64,000 nucleotides of DNA from Chloroflexales bacterium ZM16-3 (GTDB lineage Bacteria; Chloroflexota; Chloroflexia; Chloroflexales; Chloroflexaceae), in the NCBI GenBank assembly GCA_004138175.2, contig RYFE02000006.1, positions 62,001 to 126,000 of the forward strand, given 5' to 3'. Positions 19,937-27,591 of this stretch are shown piece by piece. Numbering within the stretch: position 1 is the stretch's first letter; every line of letters starts with the position of its first letter. The notes under the pieces were generated by a model, which saw only the letters and a list, made by a program, of their open reading frames with translations, did not search any database and was not told the origin of the DNA. The translations under genes and the position numbers were made by a program.

Positions 19937-19990
19937 GGGCGGCCCCCTGTGGCCGCCCACACAGGGGCACCCACAGGGGGTGCCCCTACA
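19934..19990. repeat. GTAGGGGC palindromic repeat, family B copy 1
   Basis: GTAGGGGC and GCCCCTAC form the ends; inner CCCTGTG/CACAGGG pairs extend the stem. It lies between convergent genes and includes the TAG stop of the lipoprotein gene. Confidence 0.75.
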
Positions 19991-19994
19991 AGGT

Positions 19995-20678
19995 CTACAA
20001 GGTCACGGTGATCCCCAGGCGGGCCAGGATGGCGGCGGCGGCGGGGATGCCCTCCGGCGGCACAAGCCAACCCTGGGGGCTATGGGCGGCGACGCGCCCG
20101 AGGAGCCGCTGGTGGGCTGCGGGCAGAGGCAGGTCGGGCAGAAGGTGCCCACCCTCGGCGGGCGTGGCAGTGATCGGCGGGGCACCGGCGAGCGCAGCCT
20201 GGGCGTAGCCGATACGCAGGGCGGCGTCCTCATCGCACGGGGCGAGCGCGCCGCCTATGAACTGGTGGTAGCTGAATGCCCCGCGCGAGCGGCGTCGGCG
20301 CAGCGCCCAGCCATCGCGCAGGCTCACCGCGCCCGGCCCGGCCTCGGGGGCTGGCACCCAGCCGAGAGGCTCGGCGGCAAAGTAGCTCACGCGCTCGCCG
20401 GCCGCGAGCTGGCGTGAATGTGGCTCGCCGGGCAGATCGACGGCGGGGAGTCCAGGCAGCGCGTCGGCCTGGTCGATCAGAGTGAACACCCTAAAGCCGC
20501 GAGCGCGCAGGCGAGCGATCAGGCCATCGCCGCGCTGCGAGGTGAGGGTGAAGCGGTCGCCCTCGCGGTCGCCCTCGCCGCGCAGGATCGGGCCGAGGGC
20601 GGGATTATGGATAATGAAGAGGCCGGGCCGCAGCTCCTCGAAGTCGCAGGGCGCGCCCGACCGTCGGCGTGATGACAT
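19995..20678 (-). CDS. Uncharacterised protein
   Basis: 227 residues, soluble, no motif I recognise. The N-terminal half contains GLFIIHNPALGPILRG and RGFRVFTLIDQADALPG; the rest is Ala/Pro/Leu-rich with a GG-x-LAPCDEDAALRIGYAQAAL segment. It lies on the minus strand after ruvC, 58 bases away with a palindromic repeat between, so co-transcription is possible but not certain. Confidence 0.55.
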   Translation of the reverse strand: MSSRRRSGAPCDFEELRPGLFIIHNPALGPILRGEGDREGDRFTLTSQRGDGLIARLRARGFRVFTLIDQADALPGLPAVDLPGEPHSRQLAAGERVSYFAAEPLGWVPAPEAGPGAVSLRDGWALRRRRSRGAFSYHQFIGGALAPCDEDAALRIGYAQAALAGAPPITATPAEGGHLLPDLPLPAAHQRLLGRVAAHSPQGWLVPPEGIPAAAAILARLGITVTL

Positions 20679-20700
20679 ATATTCCTGTCGGCGATAGCCC

Positions 20701-20740
20701 GTAGGGGCGACTCGCGAGCCTCCCTACGGGCCGCCCCTAC
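20701..20740. repeat. GTAGGGGC palindromic repeat, family B copy 2
   Basis: GTAGGGGCG (20701-20709) and CGCCCCTAC (20732-20740) flank CCCTACGGG, which can also pair with the left arm. Confidence 0.75.
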
Positions 20741-21231
20741 GCCCCCCCGATTCGTCGCAGGGTTGGCGCGGTGTAGGCGTGGCAGATCGCAATGGCCAGG
20801 GCGTCGGCGGCGTCGTCGGGGTGGGGGGCGACAGCCAGGCCCAGGGTGATCCGCACCATCTCCTGCATCTGGCGCTTGTCGGCGCCGCCGTACCCGGTGA
20901 GCGCCTGCTTAACTGAGGTGGGCTTATACTCGTGGATGGCGGCACCGGCCTGGTGCAGGGCGAGCAGCGCCACGCCACGGGCCTGGCCGACAGTGATGGC
21001 CGTGTTGACGTTCTTGCCGAAGAAGAGCTCCTCGACGGCGGCGTAGGTAGGCTGGTGGCGACCGAGGATCTCGCTGAGGCCATCGTAGATGCGATGCAGG
21101 CGCTCGGCCTGGGCCATACCGGCGGGCGTCGTCAGCACGCCGAACTCTACCAGGCGAATCTGGCCGCCCTGCTCATCCACCACGCCCCAGCCCATGCGCG
21201 CAGTGCCTGGGTCGATGCCAATCGTCTTCAT
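20737..21231 (-). CDS. ruvC: Holliday junction endonuclease RuvC
   Basis: About 164 residues from ATG 21231 (a GTG at 21237 adds two residues). It starts MKTIGIDPGTARMGWG with the first catalytic Asp; the second acid is in AVEELFFGKNVNTAITVGQARG, and the C-terminal pair is in HPDDAADALAIAICHA. RuvC resolves Holliday junctions with RuvAB, which are not in this window. It follows yebC on the same strand, the usual bacterial order yebC-ruvC. Confidence 0.95.
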   Translation of the reverse strand: MKTIGIDPGTARMGWGVVDEQGGQIRLVEFGVLTTPAGMAQAERLHRIYDGLSEILGRHQPTYAAVEELFFGKNVNTAITVGQARGVALLALHQAGAAIHEYKPTSVKQALTGYGGADKRQMQEMVRITLGLAVAPHPDDAADALAIAICHAYTAPTLRRIGGA

Positions 21232-21240
21232 AAGCACGCC

Positions 21241-21281
21241 GTGAGGCTCAGGGCAGAGCGAAGCTCTGCCCTGAGCCTCAC
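21241..21281. repeat. Perfect 19-base stem-loop between yebC and ruvC
   Basis: GTGAGGCTCAGGGCAGAGC pairs with its exact complement around a GAA loop. It lies only a few bases after the yebC stop and ten bases before the ruvC start. Its GCGAAGC apex matches the apices of the three-hairpin elements. Confidence 0.75.
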
Positions 21282-21285
21282 AAAA

Positions 21286-22044
21286 CTACTCATCAAACTT
21301 GGCCGCGATCTCGTCGGTGATGTCGAGGTTGGAGTAGACCTTCTGGACATCGTCGAGGTCCTCCAGCTTCTCGATCAGGCGCAGGACGGAGAGCGCTTCC
21401 TTCTCGTCGGGCTGCACGAGCGTATTGGGGCGCATCGTCTTCTCGGCGCCGGTGACGGGTAGGCCCTGGTCGAGCAGCGCCTGTTGCACGCTGTGCAGGC
21501 TTGTCCAGTCGCAGTAGATCTCCAGCGCATCATCGGAGACCTCGACATCGTCGGCGCCGGCGTCGATCGCCTGGAGCTGCACCTCGTCTGGGTCGAGCTT
21601 GGTGCCGGTGAGTTCGATCGTGATCAGGCCCTTCGTCTCGAACATCCAGGCCACCGAGCCAGGCTCGCCGGGGTTGCCGCCAGCCTTATTGATCGCCGAG
21701 CGGACATCGGAGCTGGTGCGGTTACGGTTATCGGTGGCCGTCTCGATGATCAGGGCGATCCCGCCGGGAGCGTAGCCCTCGTAGTAGATCTCCTCAAGGG
21801 CCGCCTCACCGCCCTTGCCCACCCCGCGGTCCGCAGCCCGCTGGATGTTCTCGTTGGGCATGTTACTGGCGCGCGCCTTATCGACGGCCAGGCGCAGCCG
21901 GAAGTTCTGATCCGGGTCGGCGCTACCGCCCTCGCGGGCCGCGATGGTGATATCGCGAGCCAGTTTGGTGAAGAGCTGGCCGCGACGCTGATCCGTGACG
22001 CCCTTCGAGCGCCGGATGCTGTGCCATTTCGAATGGCCGGACAT
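21286..22044 (-). CDS. yebC: YebC/TACO1 family protein
   Basis: 252 residues, full length. It starts [20 protein letters not shown] as in all YebC proteins, with the middle motif [14 protein letters not shown] and the C-terminal acidic [16 protein letters not shown]. The family was long annotated as a transcription regulator; recent work on family members shows ribosome association and relief of stalling at proline-rich stretches. It is transcribed towards ruvC. Confidence 0.95.
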   Translation of the reverse strand: MSGHSKWHSIRRSKGVTDQRRGQLFTKLARDITIAAREGGSADPDQNFRLRLAVDKARASNMPNENIQRAADRGVGKGGEAALEEIYYEGYAPGGIALIIETATDNRNRTSSDVRSAINKAGGNPGEPGSVAWMFETKGLITIELTGTKLDPDEVQLQAIDAGADDVEVSDDALEIYCDWTSLHSVQQALLDQGLPVTGAEKTMRPNTLVQPDEKEALSVLRLIEKLEDLDDVQKVYSNLDITDEIAAKFDE

Positions 22045-22117
22045 AGCAGTGTGCCTCCCACATGGTTATAGCTTGGCTCATTATAACAGAACCTGCGGCA
22101 GGGTTGAGGAATCCCAC

Positions 22118-23167
22118 TCAGATGCGGCCCACGATCTCGATCACGTCGCGCAGCATGGCCTGGGTCGATCCCATCGGCCCATCCTCCAGGCTAGCCACCG
22201 TCGTGCGGCCAATGATGTCGCTATAGAAGACCGCGCCCATCTCGCCTTTGCGTAGGCGGGCCAGGGGGTGATCGGGGCCGAGGGCGACCGGGGCCACGCT
22301 GAGCGTATAGCTGCCGTCGTTCTGCCGATCAGCCACGCCTAGCACCGAGATCCGCCCACCGGCACCCCACGCCGCCCGTAGTTCCTCATGCGAGACATCG
22401 CGGATCCCGGCGACATGTAGGTCGGCCAGGGTTGTCGGCTGGGCCAGCACCGCGTTGGCGAAGATCACCAGCTTGTTGGCCGCGTCCCAGCCATCCACAT
22501 CAAGCGCGGGGTCGGGCTCGACAATGCCCTGGGCCTGGGCTGCGGCCAGAGCCTGATCGAAGCTCATTCCGGTCGCCATCTCCTCCAGAATCACCTGGGT
22601 TGTCCCATTTACTATAAGCTCAGCGCGATTGATCGTGGCCCCGGCCAGGTCGCGCCGACCAACATTGATCGTCGGCAGGGCGCCGCCGACCGCGCCGGAG
22701 AAACGCAGGGCCGGGGCACCATGCGGGCCAGCCAGGTCGCTCATGCCCGCCAGCTCAGCGTAGGCCAGCACCAGCGGCCCCTTGCTGGCCAGCACGGCGT
22801 GACTGCCGCCGCGCAGAGCAGCCCGTACAATATCCAGGCCGGGCTGGGCGTCCTGTAGGTTCGTCGGCGTGGCCTCCAGAAGAAACTCGGCCCCGGCCTG
22901 CTCCACCATACGCGCCGAGCTCAGGTCGGGGCGGTGCTGGGGCAAGGCAGAGACCCTATCACCGCCGCGCTTGAGGGCTACAATCGCCGCAATATCTAAC
23001 CCGTCCGGGTCATAGGCGACGCCGCTCGAGTCTGAAACGCCGACGCAGCGCAGGTCGAACCCGTAGCGTCGGCGCAGGCTATCGCCCCGCGAGATCAGGA
23101 TCTCAAGGAAGGTGCGGCCAATATTGCCCAGCCCGGTGAGGACAAATCGGTGTGTATGCTCGTTCAT
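22118..23167 (-). CDS. hom: Homoserine dehydrogenase (no ACT domain)
   Basis: About 349 residues from ATG 23167. It has an NAD(P)-binding start FVLTGLGNIGRTFLEIL and the homoserine dehydrogenase core: VSDSSG, EATPTNLQDAQPG, SKGPLVLAY, GAVGGALPTIN, NGTTQVILEEMATGMSFDQAL and GWDAANKLVI. The short form lacks the C-terminal ACT domain. It reduces aspartate semialdehyde to homoserine for Thr/Met synthesis. The start region is tandemly duplicated: a 48-base unit carrying the ribosome binding site and ATG occurs twice in frame, so ATG 23215 could add 16 residues. Confidence 0.88.
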   Translation of the reverse strand: MNEHTHRFVLTGLGNIGRTFLEILISRGDSLRRRYGFDLRCVGVSDSSGVAYDPDGLDIAAIVALKRGGDRVSALPQHRPDLSSARMVEQAGAEFLLEATPTNLQDAQPGLDIVRAALRGGSHAVLASKGPLVLAYAELAGMSDLAGPHGAPALRFSGAVGGALPTINVGRRDLAGATINRAELIVNGTTQVILEEMATGMSFDQALAAAQAQGIVEPDPALDVDGWDAANKLVIFANAVLAQPTTLADLHVAGIRDVSHEELRAAWGAGGRISVLGVADRQNDGSYTLSVAPVALGPDHPLARLRKGEMGAVFYSDIIGRTTVASLEDGPMGSTQAMLRDVIEIVGRI

Positions 23168-23243
23168 GCTATCCCTACCTAATTCTTGTGCAGTTCGGTG
23201 TGTATGCTCGTTCATGTTATCCCTACCTAATTCTTGTGCAGTA
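23148..23243. repeat. 48-base tandem duplication over the hom start region
   Basis: Two near-identical 48-base units begin at 23148 and 23196. On the minus strand each contains AGGTAGGGATA, ATG and MNEHTHR codons. 48 is a multiple of three, so both starts share the frame. Confidence 0.9.
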
Positions 23244-23298
23244 TAGTATAATGATTGATCCAACCCTCAGAACCCGAACCGTATATGGGATTGTTGCA

Positions 23299-24048
23299 AT
23301 GAAACAGTGTAGCCATCCTTGTGCGATCATCGCCTTCAACCATAAGAATATAGAGAAACTGCGAGCTCACCTGCTCGACGGTTATCAGTGCCTCGACTCC
23401 TGGCTCGCCATGAGCCAGCTGGTGAATGACCCACGGCAGCGCAAGGACTGTCTGGAGCGGGCGGCGGTACTGGCCCCCGAGAATGAGCAGATCCAGATCG
23501 CCTACCTAGAAGCATACCTGGAGGTTGAGCCGAACGACATTGCCGTGCAGCGACGGCTCGCCGAGATCCGCACCATGCAGCTGCTTTCAGACGTGAAGAC
23601 GGTTCACTTTCATGATAAGCCGCGCGCCCGCCTGCTGGGCGATATCTTGATCTCGATCAGCGCGATCTCTAGCGACGAGCTACAGGAGGTGCTGCGCACC
23701 CAGAACAGCGGCAGTGTGATCACGACGGACCGCAGGCTCGGCCAGCTGCTGATCAAGAAGGGGCTGATATCGCCGAGCAAGCTGGCCAAGGCGTTGATCA
23801 TCCAACAGCAGGAGCGCAGCCAGCTGCGCATCGCCCCCCAGGTGCTCGGCGAGTACCTGGTGGAGCAGAGCTACATCACCCCGCAGCAGCTTGAGCTGGC
23901 CCTCGCCGAGCAGTTGCGCCTCGACCAGAAGGATCAGCGGCTCAGCCTCGGCCAGATCCTCGTCCGCCTGAACATGGTCAGCCAGGCCCGCATCGACCAG
24001 GCAGCCCACGAGCACGAGATTACTTTCTGGTCGAAGTTCGGCTACTAG
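23299..24048 (+). CDS. Protein with three GspE/MshE N-terminal-type repeats
   Basis: About 249 residues from ATG 23299; ATG 23251 is an alternative, but it overlaps a TATAAT and has no ribosome site. Residues about 1-100 form a short helical, TPR-like part (DSWLAMSQLVNDPRQRKDCLERAAVLAPENEQ). Three repeats follow of the kind found at the N-terminus of type II secretion/type IV pilus ATPases: LGQLLIKKGLISPSKLAKAL, LGEYLVEQSYITPQQLELAL and LGQILVRLNMVSQARIDQAA. Those modules bind c-di-GMP in MshE, but the key residues cannot be judged here. No ATPase domain is present. Confidence 0.75.
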   Translation: MKQCSHPCAIIAFNHKNIEKLRAHLLDGYQCLDSWLAMSQLVNDPRQRKDCLERAAVLAPENEQIQIAYLEAYLEVEPNDIAVQRRLAEIRTMQLLSDVKTVHFHDKPRARLLGDILISISAISSDELQEVLRTQNSGSVITTDRRLGQLLIKKGLISPSKLAKALIIQQQERSQLRIAPQVLGEYLVEQSYITPQQLELALAEQLRLDQKDQRLSLGQILVRLNMVSQARIDQAAHEHEITFWSKFGY

Positions 24049-24100
24049 CGCGCTGAAGGGAAGGATCGGACTCCTGAAGCTCGTGTGCTTCAGATACATG

Positions 24101-24133
24101 ATGGGCCGTGCCAGCGACGCTGGCACGGCCCAT
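24101..24133. terminator. Bidirectional terminator-type hairpin between convergent genes
   Basis: ATGGGCCGTGCCAGC pairs perfectly with GCTGGCACGGCCCAT around GAC; TTGTTT follows on the plus side. Confidence 0.7.
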
Positions 24134-24152
24134 TGTTTACCCCACAGCGTGG

Positions 24153-24302
24153 CTAGCGGATGCCGAGCGTCCAGAAGACGACGGCAATCAGGCTCCGGCG
24201 GAAGGCGTGGCGGCGACGCTGGCGGAGGGCGCGGTTAAGCATGTGCCACTCGGCATCGCGCTGATCGGCGCGGTAGAGATCCTCGTAGTAGCTGCGGTTC
24301 AT
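24153..24302 (-). CDS. 49-residue basic protein coupled to the Lrp gene
   Basis: The ORF starts at ATG 24302 inside the Lrp stop (ATGA overlap), with AGGAGG five bases upstream, an excellent coupled start. The product begins MNRSYYEDLYRADQRDAEWH, continues with an Arg-rich stretch (ALRQRRRHAFRRS) and ends with a short hydrophobic segment LIAVVFWTLGIR. The family is unknown to me. The hydrophobic end after a basic stretch suggests a small membrane-associated protein. Confidence 0.65.
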   Translation of the reverse strand: MNRSYYEDLYRADQRDAEWHMLNRALRQRRRHAFRRSLIAVVFWTLGIR

Positions 24303-24805
24303 AGTTGCCTCCTTATATAGTCCTCTTCGCCCGCAACGCCGTCAGGCTCTGGCAGCGGCAGGCGAGTTGTCTCAAAGGCCGATGAGGTCGCCAGCGTGCT
24401 CTGGGTGCGCCGCACGTCTGGGTGGCGACGCAGATCCTGGTAGATCAGGCGCTCTAGCGACTGCGGGCTTGCGGTGCGCACCTTCAAGAGGAAGCACCAC
24501 TCGCCGATCATGCGGTTCAGCTCCTGGACGCCCGGCAGGTCGCTGAGGAATGCCTCTAGCTCCTCTAGGTTCCCCCCAGAGCGCGACTCGATGAAGACGT
24601 ATGCCGTCGTCGTCAGCCCGAGGGCGATCGGGTCGAGCAGGGCTGCGTAGCCACGGATATAGCCGCGCTCCTCAAGCAGCCGCACTCGCCGCTGCACGGT
24701 CGGCGGGGTTAGCCCCACCTGCTGCGCCAGCTCAACGTGGGTCATTCGCCCGTCGTTCTGGAGCAGGTCGAGGATCTGGATGTCAATAGAATTTAAGTTA
24801 TTCAT
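24299..24805 (-). CDS. Lrp/AsnC family transcriptional regulator
   Basis: 168 residues. The N-terminal winged HTH (IDIQILDLLQNDGRMTHVELAQQVGLTPPTVQRRVRLLEERG, split here as family signature) is followed by a RAM ligand-binding domain (TTAYVFIESRSG ... VQELNRMIGEWCFLLKVRT). Such regulators bind amino acids and usually autoregulate. A TATAAT on the minus strand at 24841-24836 lies in an AT-rich region just upstream. Divergent serC, an amino-acid biosynthesis gene, is a plausible target. Confidence 0.9.
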   Translation of the reverse strand: MNNLNSIDIQILDLLQNDGRMTHVELAQQVGLTPPTVQRRVRLLEERGYIRGYAALLDPIALGLTTTAYVFIESRSGGNLEELEAFLSDLPGVQELNRMIGEWCFLLKVRTASPQSLERLIYQDLRRHPDVRRTQSTLATSSAFETTRLPLPEPDGVAGEEDYIRRQL

Positions 24806-25128
24806 CGCTATTCTTCTTTTTTTATAAGCACTGAGATTATATCACTCTTCTTAATTTAGAACATCAGCCATGAGGCGGACGAGGGGCTGTTGCATTGTCG
24901 CTGGCGGCTGAAGCCGCATCACGGGAGCCTGCGGCCAGCCGCCCGCTTGCGCGGGTGGTTCCGGCATCGGCGCAGGCCGACGCCCGGCGCGACTTCCCAT
25001 CGCCAGCCGGGGGCGCTCAAGACATTGCAACAGCCCGCGCCATTTTTGTGCTGCACGGCACATGGCAAAAGGCGATTATACTAGGATCACGATACATATG
25101 GCCCATAAGGGCAGTGGAGGGCATACCA
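24806..25128. promoter_or_regulatory. Lrp-serC divergent spacer with inserted repeat element
   Basis: The 323-base gap holds the lrp -10 box (24836-24841), a 151-base terminal-inverted-repeat element (24885-25035), and TATACT (25077-25082) upstream of serC with no good -35. Confidence 0.5.
24885..25035. repeat. MITE-like element with 15-base terminal inverted repeats, family E copy 2
   Basis: The ends are GGCTGTTGCATTGTC (24885-24899) and GACATTGCAACAGCC (25021-25035), complementary with one mismatch. The interior carries CTGGCGGCTGAAGCCGC and GCCAGCCG blocks shared with other copies. No ORF for a transposase. Confidence 0.75.
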
Positions 25129-26214
25129 ATGAGCAAGGTTCATAACTTCAATGCCGGCCCGGCTGTGCTGCCCCAGGCGGTGCTCACACAGGCCCAGGCC
25201 GAGCTGCTCGACTACCAGGGGCGCGGGATGTCGATCCTGGAGATGAGCCACCGTTCAAAAGAGTACGAGGCGGTGAACACCCAGGCCGAGGCGCGCATGA
25301 AGCAGCTGCTCGGCCTGGGCGAGGGCTACCGGGCGCTCTTCCTTCAGGGCGGCGCCAGCTTCCAGTTCGCCATGATCCCGCTGAACTTCCTGCCGCCCGG
25401 CGCGGTGGCCGACTACATCGTCACCGGGGCGTGGGGAGAGAAGGCCGTTGAGGAGGCCCGTCGCGTTGGCGAGGCGAATGTGGCCGCCAGCACCGCCGAT
25501 GGTGGATTCCGCCGCACCCCCGCCGCAGCGGAGATCCAGCTAAGCCACGATGCGGCCTACCTCCACCTCACCACCAACGAGACGATCCAGGGCGTGCAGT
25601 GGGCCGATATGCCCGATCTCGGCGACGCCCCGCTGATCGCCGACATGAGCAGCGATATTATGTCGCGCCCCTTCGACGCGGGCCGTTTCTCCATGATCTA
25701 CGCCGGTGCCCAGAAGAATATCGGGCCGGCCGGCGTCACCGCTGTGATCATCCGCGAGGATATGATCGACCGGGGGCGCAGGGATCTGCCGACGATCATG
25801 CGCTACGGCACCTTCGCCAAGAACAGCTCGCTCTACAACACCCCGCCAGCCTTCTCGGTCTACCTGCTGAACCTGGTGCTGGGCTGGATCACCGACCTCG
25901 GCGGGCTTACGGCGATGGAGGCGCGCAACCGGCGCAAGGCCGAGCTAGTCTACGGGGCGATCGACGGCAGCGGCGGCTTCTACCGGGGCCACGCCGCGCC
26001 CGAGGCCCGCTCGCTGATGAACGTGACCTTCCGGCTGCCCGATGAGGCGCTGGAGAAGCAGTTTGTGGCCGAGGCCCTGGCCAGCAGCATGATTGGGCTG
26101 GGCGGGCACCGCTCGGTGGGCGGCATCCGCGCCTCGATCTACAACGCCCTTGAGGAGGATTCCTGCGCGGCCCTGGCCAGCTTTATGGGCGAGTTCCTGC
26201 GCAAGAACGGGTAG
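25129..26214 (+). CDS. serC: Phosphoserine aminotransferase
   Basis: 361 residues from ATG 25129 with GGAGG nine bases upstream; the long in-frame extension upstream is repeat sequence. It starts VHNFNAGPAVLPQAVLTQAQ, with LFLQGGASFQFAMIPLN, TNETIQGVQW and the PLP-binding Lys in YAGAQKNIGPAGVT. It ends with the RASIYNA segment typical of SerC. It converts 3-phosphohydroxypyruvate and glutamate to phosphoserine in serine synthesis (and acts in PLP synthesis in some bacteria). It is divergent from the Lrp-type regulator. Confidence 0.96.
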   Translation: MSKVHNFNAGPAVLPQAVLTQAQAELLDYQGRGMSILEMSHRSKEYEAVNTQAEARMKQLLGLGEGYRALFLQGGASFQFAMIPLNFLPPGAVADYIVTGAWGEKAVEEARRVGEANVAASTADGGFRRTPAAAEIQLSHDAAYLHLTTNETIQGVQWADMPDLGDAPLIADMSSDIMSRPFDAGRFSMIYAGAQKNIGPAGVTAVIIREDMIDRGRRDLPTIMRYGTFAKNSSLYNTPPAFSVYLLNLVLGWITDLGGLTAMEARNRRKAELVYGAIDGSGGFYRGHAAPEARSLMNVTFRLPDEALEKQFVAEALASSMIGLGGHRSVGGIRASIYNALEEDSCAALASFMGEFLRKNG

Positions 26215-26228
26215 CCTGTAAGGGTGCT

Positions 26229-26256
26229 GTAGGGGCGGCTCGCGAGCCGCCCCTAC
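26229..26256. repeat. GTAGGGGC palindromic repeat, family B copy 3
   Basis: A 28-base perfect palindrome with half-site GTAGGGGCGGCTCG, between serC and the glycosyltransferase gene. Confidence 0.85.
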
Positions 26257-26274
26257 GTGCCCTATATAAAGATC

Positions 26275-27435
26275 ATGCGCGTCGTCATCCTCTCGAAGGC
26301 CCTGGTGGCCGGTGCCTACCAGCGCAAGCTGGAGGAGATCGCGCGGCTGGGCGTGGAGCTGACCGCCCTGGTGCCGCCGAGCTGGCGCGAGCCGAGGGTG
26401 GGCGAGCAGCGCCTTGAGCGCCGCTTCACCAAGGGCTACCGCCTAGAGGCGCTGCCGATCGCCCTGAACGGCCGCCACCATCTGCACTTCTACCCCGCCC
26501 TCGGGCGCGCCCTGCGCCGCCTGCGCCCCGATGTGCTGCACATCGACGAGGAGAGCTTCAACCTGGCCACCTTCCTGGCCATGCGCGCCGGGCTGGCGGT
26601 GGGCGCGCGCTGCTGCTTCTATAACTGGGCGAACATCGACCGGCGCTACCCGCCGCCCTTCAGCCTCTTCGAGCGCCACAGCTTCCGCCACGCCGCCCAC
26701 GCCATCGCAGGGAATCAGGAGGCCGCCGCGATCATCCGCAGCCACGGCTATCGCGGGCCGCTCACGGTCATCCCGCAGTTCGGCGTGGACCCGGAGATGT
26801 TCTCTCAGGAGTCAGGGATCAGGAGTCGGGAGTCAGAGTCGACCGGCCCCGAATCCCGACTCCTGCCCCCTGACTCCTTCATCGTTGGCTACCTCGGTCG
26901 CATGGTGCCCGAGAAGGGCGTGCTCGACCTGGTCGAGGCGCTGCCCGGCCTGCCCGATCATATCCGGCTGCGCCTGATCGGCGACGGCGCACAGCGCCCG
27001 CAGATCCTGGCCCGCGCCGAGGCGCTGGGCGTGGCGAGTCGAGTGGAGCTGCGTCCGGCCGTCGGCAGCACCGATGTGCCCGCCGCCATGGCCGAGATCG
27101 ACCTGCTCGCCCTGCCCTCGCGCACCACGCCAAACTGGAAGGAGCAGTTCGGCCGCGTGCTGATCGAGGCCATGAGCTGCGGGGTGCCAGTGCTCGGCTC
27201 AAGCTCCGGCGAGATCCCGCATGTGATCGGCGACGCCGGGCTGATCTTCCCCGAGGGCGACACGGTCGCCCTGCGCCGAGAGATCGCCCGCCTCGCCGCC
27301 GACGAGCCCCTGCGAGCAGATCTCGCCCGCCGAGGGCGCACGCGCGCCCTGGCCGAGTTCACCCAGGCCGCCGTCGCCCGCCGCTATGTCGAAGTCTACG
27401 CCGCCATGCTGGGGCAGGGGAAGGATATCGTTTGA
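26275..27435 (+). CDS. GT4-type glycosyltransferase with repeat-encoded insert
   Basis: 386 residues from ATG 26275. GT-B fold: RVVILSKALVAGAYQRKLEE at the N-terminus, FGVDPEMF, YLGRMVPEKGVLDLVEALP and LPSRTTPNWKEQFGRVLIEA with the E-x7-E-like pair. Between FGVDPEMF and the GRMVPEKG strand lie about 24 residues (SQESGIRSRESES...LLPPDS) encoded by a tandem GGAGTC-type hairpin repeat. The insert falls in the linker between the two Rossmann domains, so it is probably tolerated. Substrate unknown. There is no clear ribosome site, and the family B palindrome lies just upstream. Confidence 0.83.
   Translation: MRVVILSKALVAGAYQRKLEEIARLGVELTALVPPSWREPRVGEQRLERRFTKGYRLEALPIALNGRHHLHFYPALGRALRRLRPDVLHIDEESFNLATFLAMRAGLAVGARCCFYNWANIDRRYPPPFSLFERHSFRHAAHAIAGNQEAAAIIRSHGYRGPLTVIPQFGVDPEMFSQESGIRSRESESTGPESRLLPPDSFIVGYLGRMVPEKGVLDLVEALPGLPDHIRLRLIGDGAQRPQILARAEALGVASRVELRPAVGSTDVPAAMAEIDLLALPSRTTPNWKEQFGRVLIEAMSCGVPVLGSSSGEIPHVIGDAGLIFPEGDTVALRREIARLAADEPLRADLARRGRTRALAEFTQAAVARRYVEVYAAMLGQGKDIV
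26811..26880. repeat. Tandem-repeat hairpin inside a coding sequence, family C
   Basis: Units related to CAGGAGT/GGGAGTC on the left are complementary to GACTCCTG/TGACTCC on the right. It is read through in frame by the glycosyltransferase. Confidence 0.8.
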
Positions 27436-27439
27436 GTCA

Positions 27440-27470
27440 TTATCCACAGGTTATCCACAGATCTGGATAA
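27440..27470. promoter_or_regulatory. Cluster of DnaA boxes
   Basis: Two perfect TTATCCACA boxes (27440-27448 and 27451-27459) lie head to tail at 11-base spacing, followed by TTATCCAGA on the minus strand (27470-27462), one mismatch. They lie just after the glycosyltransferase stop, between convergent genes. There is no dnaA or dnaN nearby, so this is more likely a DnaA-binding or regulatory site than the origin. Confidence 0.65.
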
Positions 27471-27526
27471 CATAACGAGGAGCGGGATGGGACGCCCTAT
27501 TCGGGGCCTCTGTATCATTACAAATG

Positions 27527-27591
27527 GCGGATGGCAGATGGTAGATGACCGCCTAATCTGCCATCTACCATCTGCCATCTACAATCATCAA
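27527..27591. repeat. Heptamer-type hairpin repeat, family C
   Basis: Left-arm units GGCAGAT and GGTAGAT match right-arm units ATCTGCC and ATCTACC, forming a long stem in the spacer upstream of the RsbR-like gene stop. Confidence 0.8.

Noticed and set aside
27440-27470. Chromosome origin oriC
   Set aside because: Only three boxes, no AT-rich unwinding region and no dnaA/dnaN/gyrB nearby.
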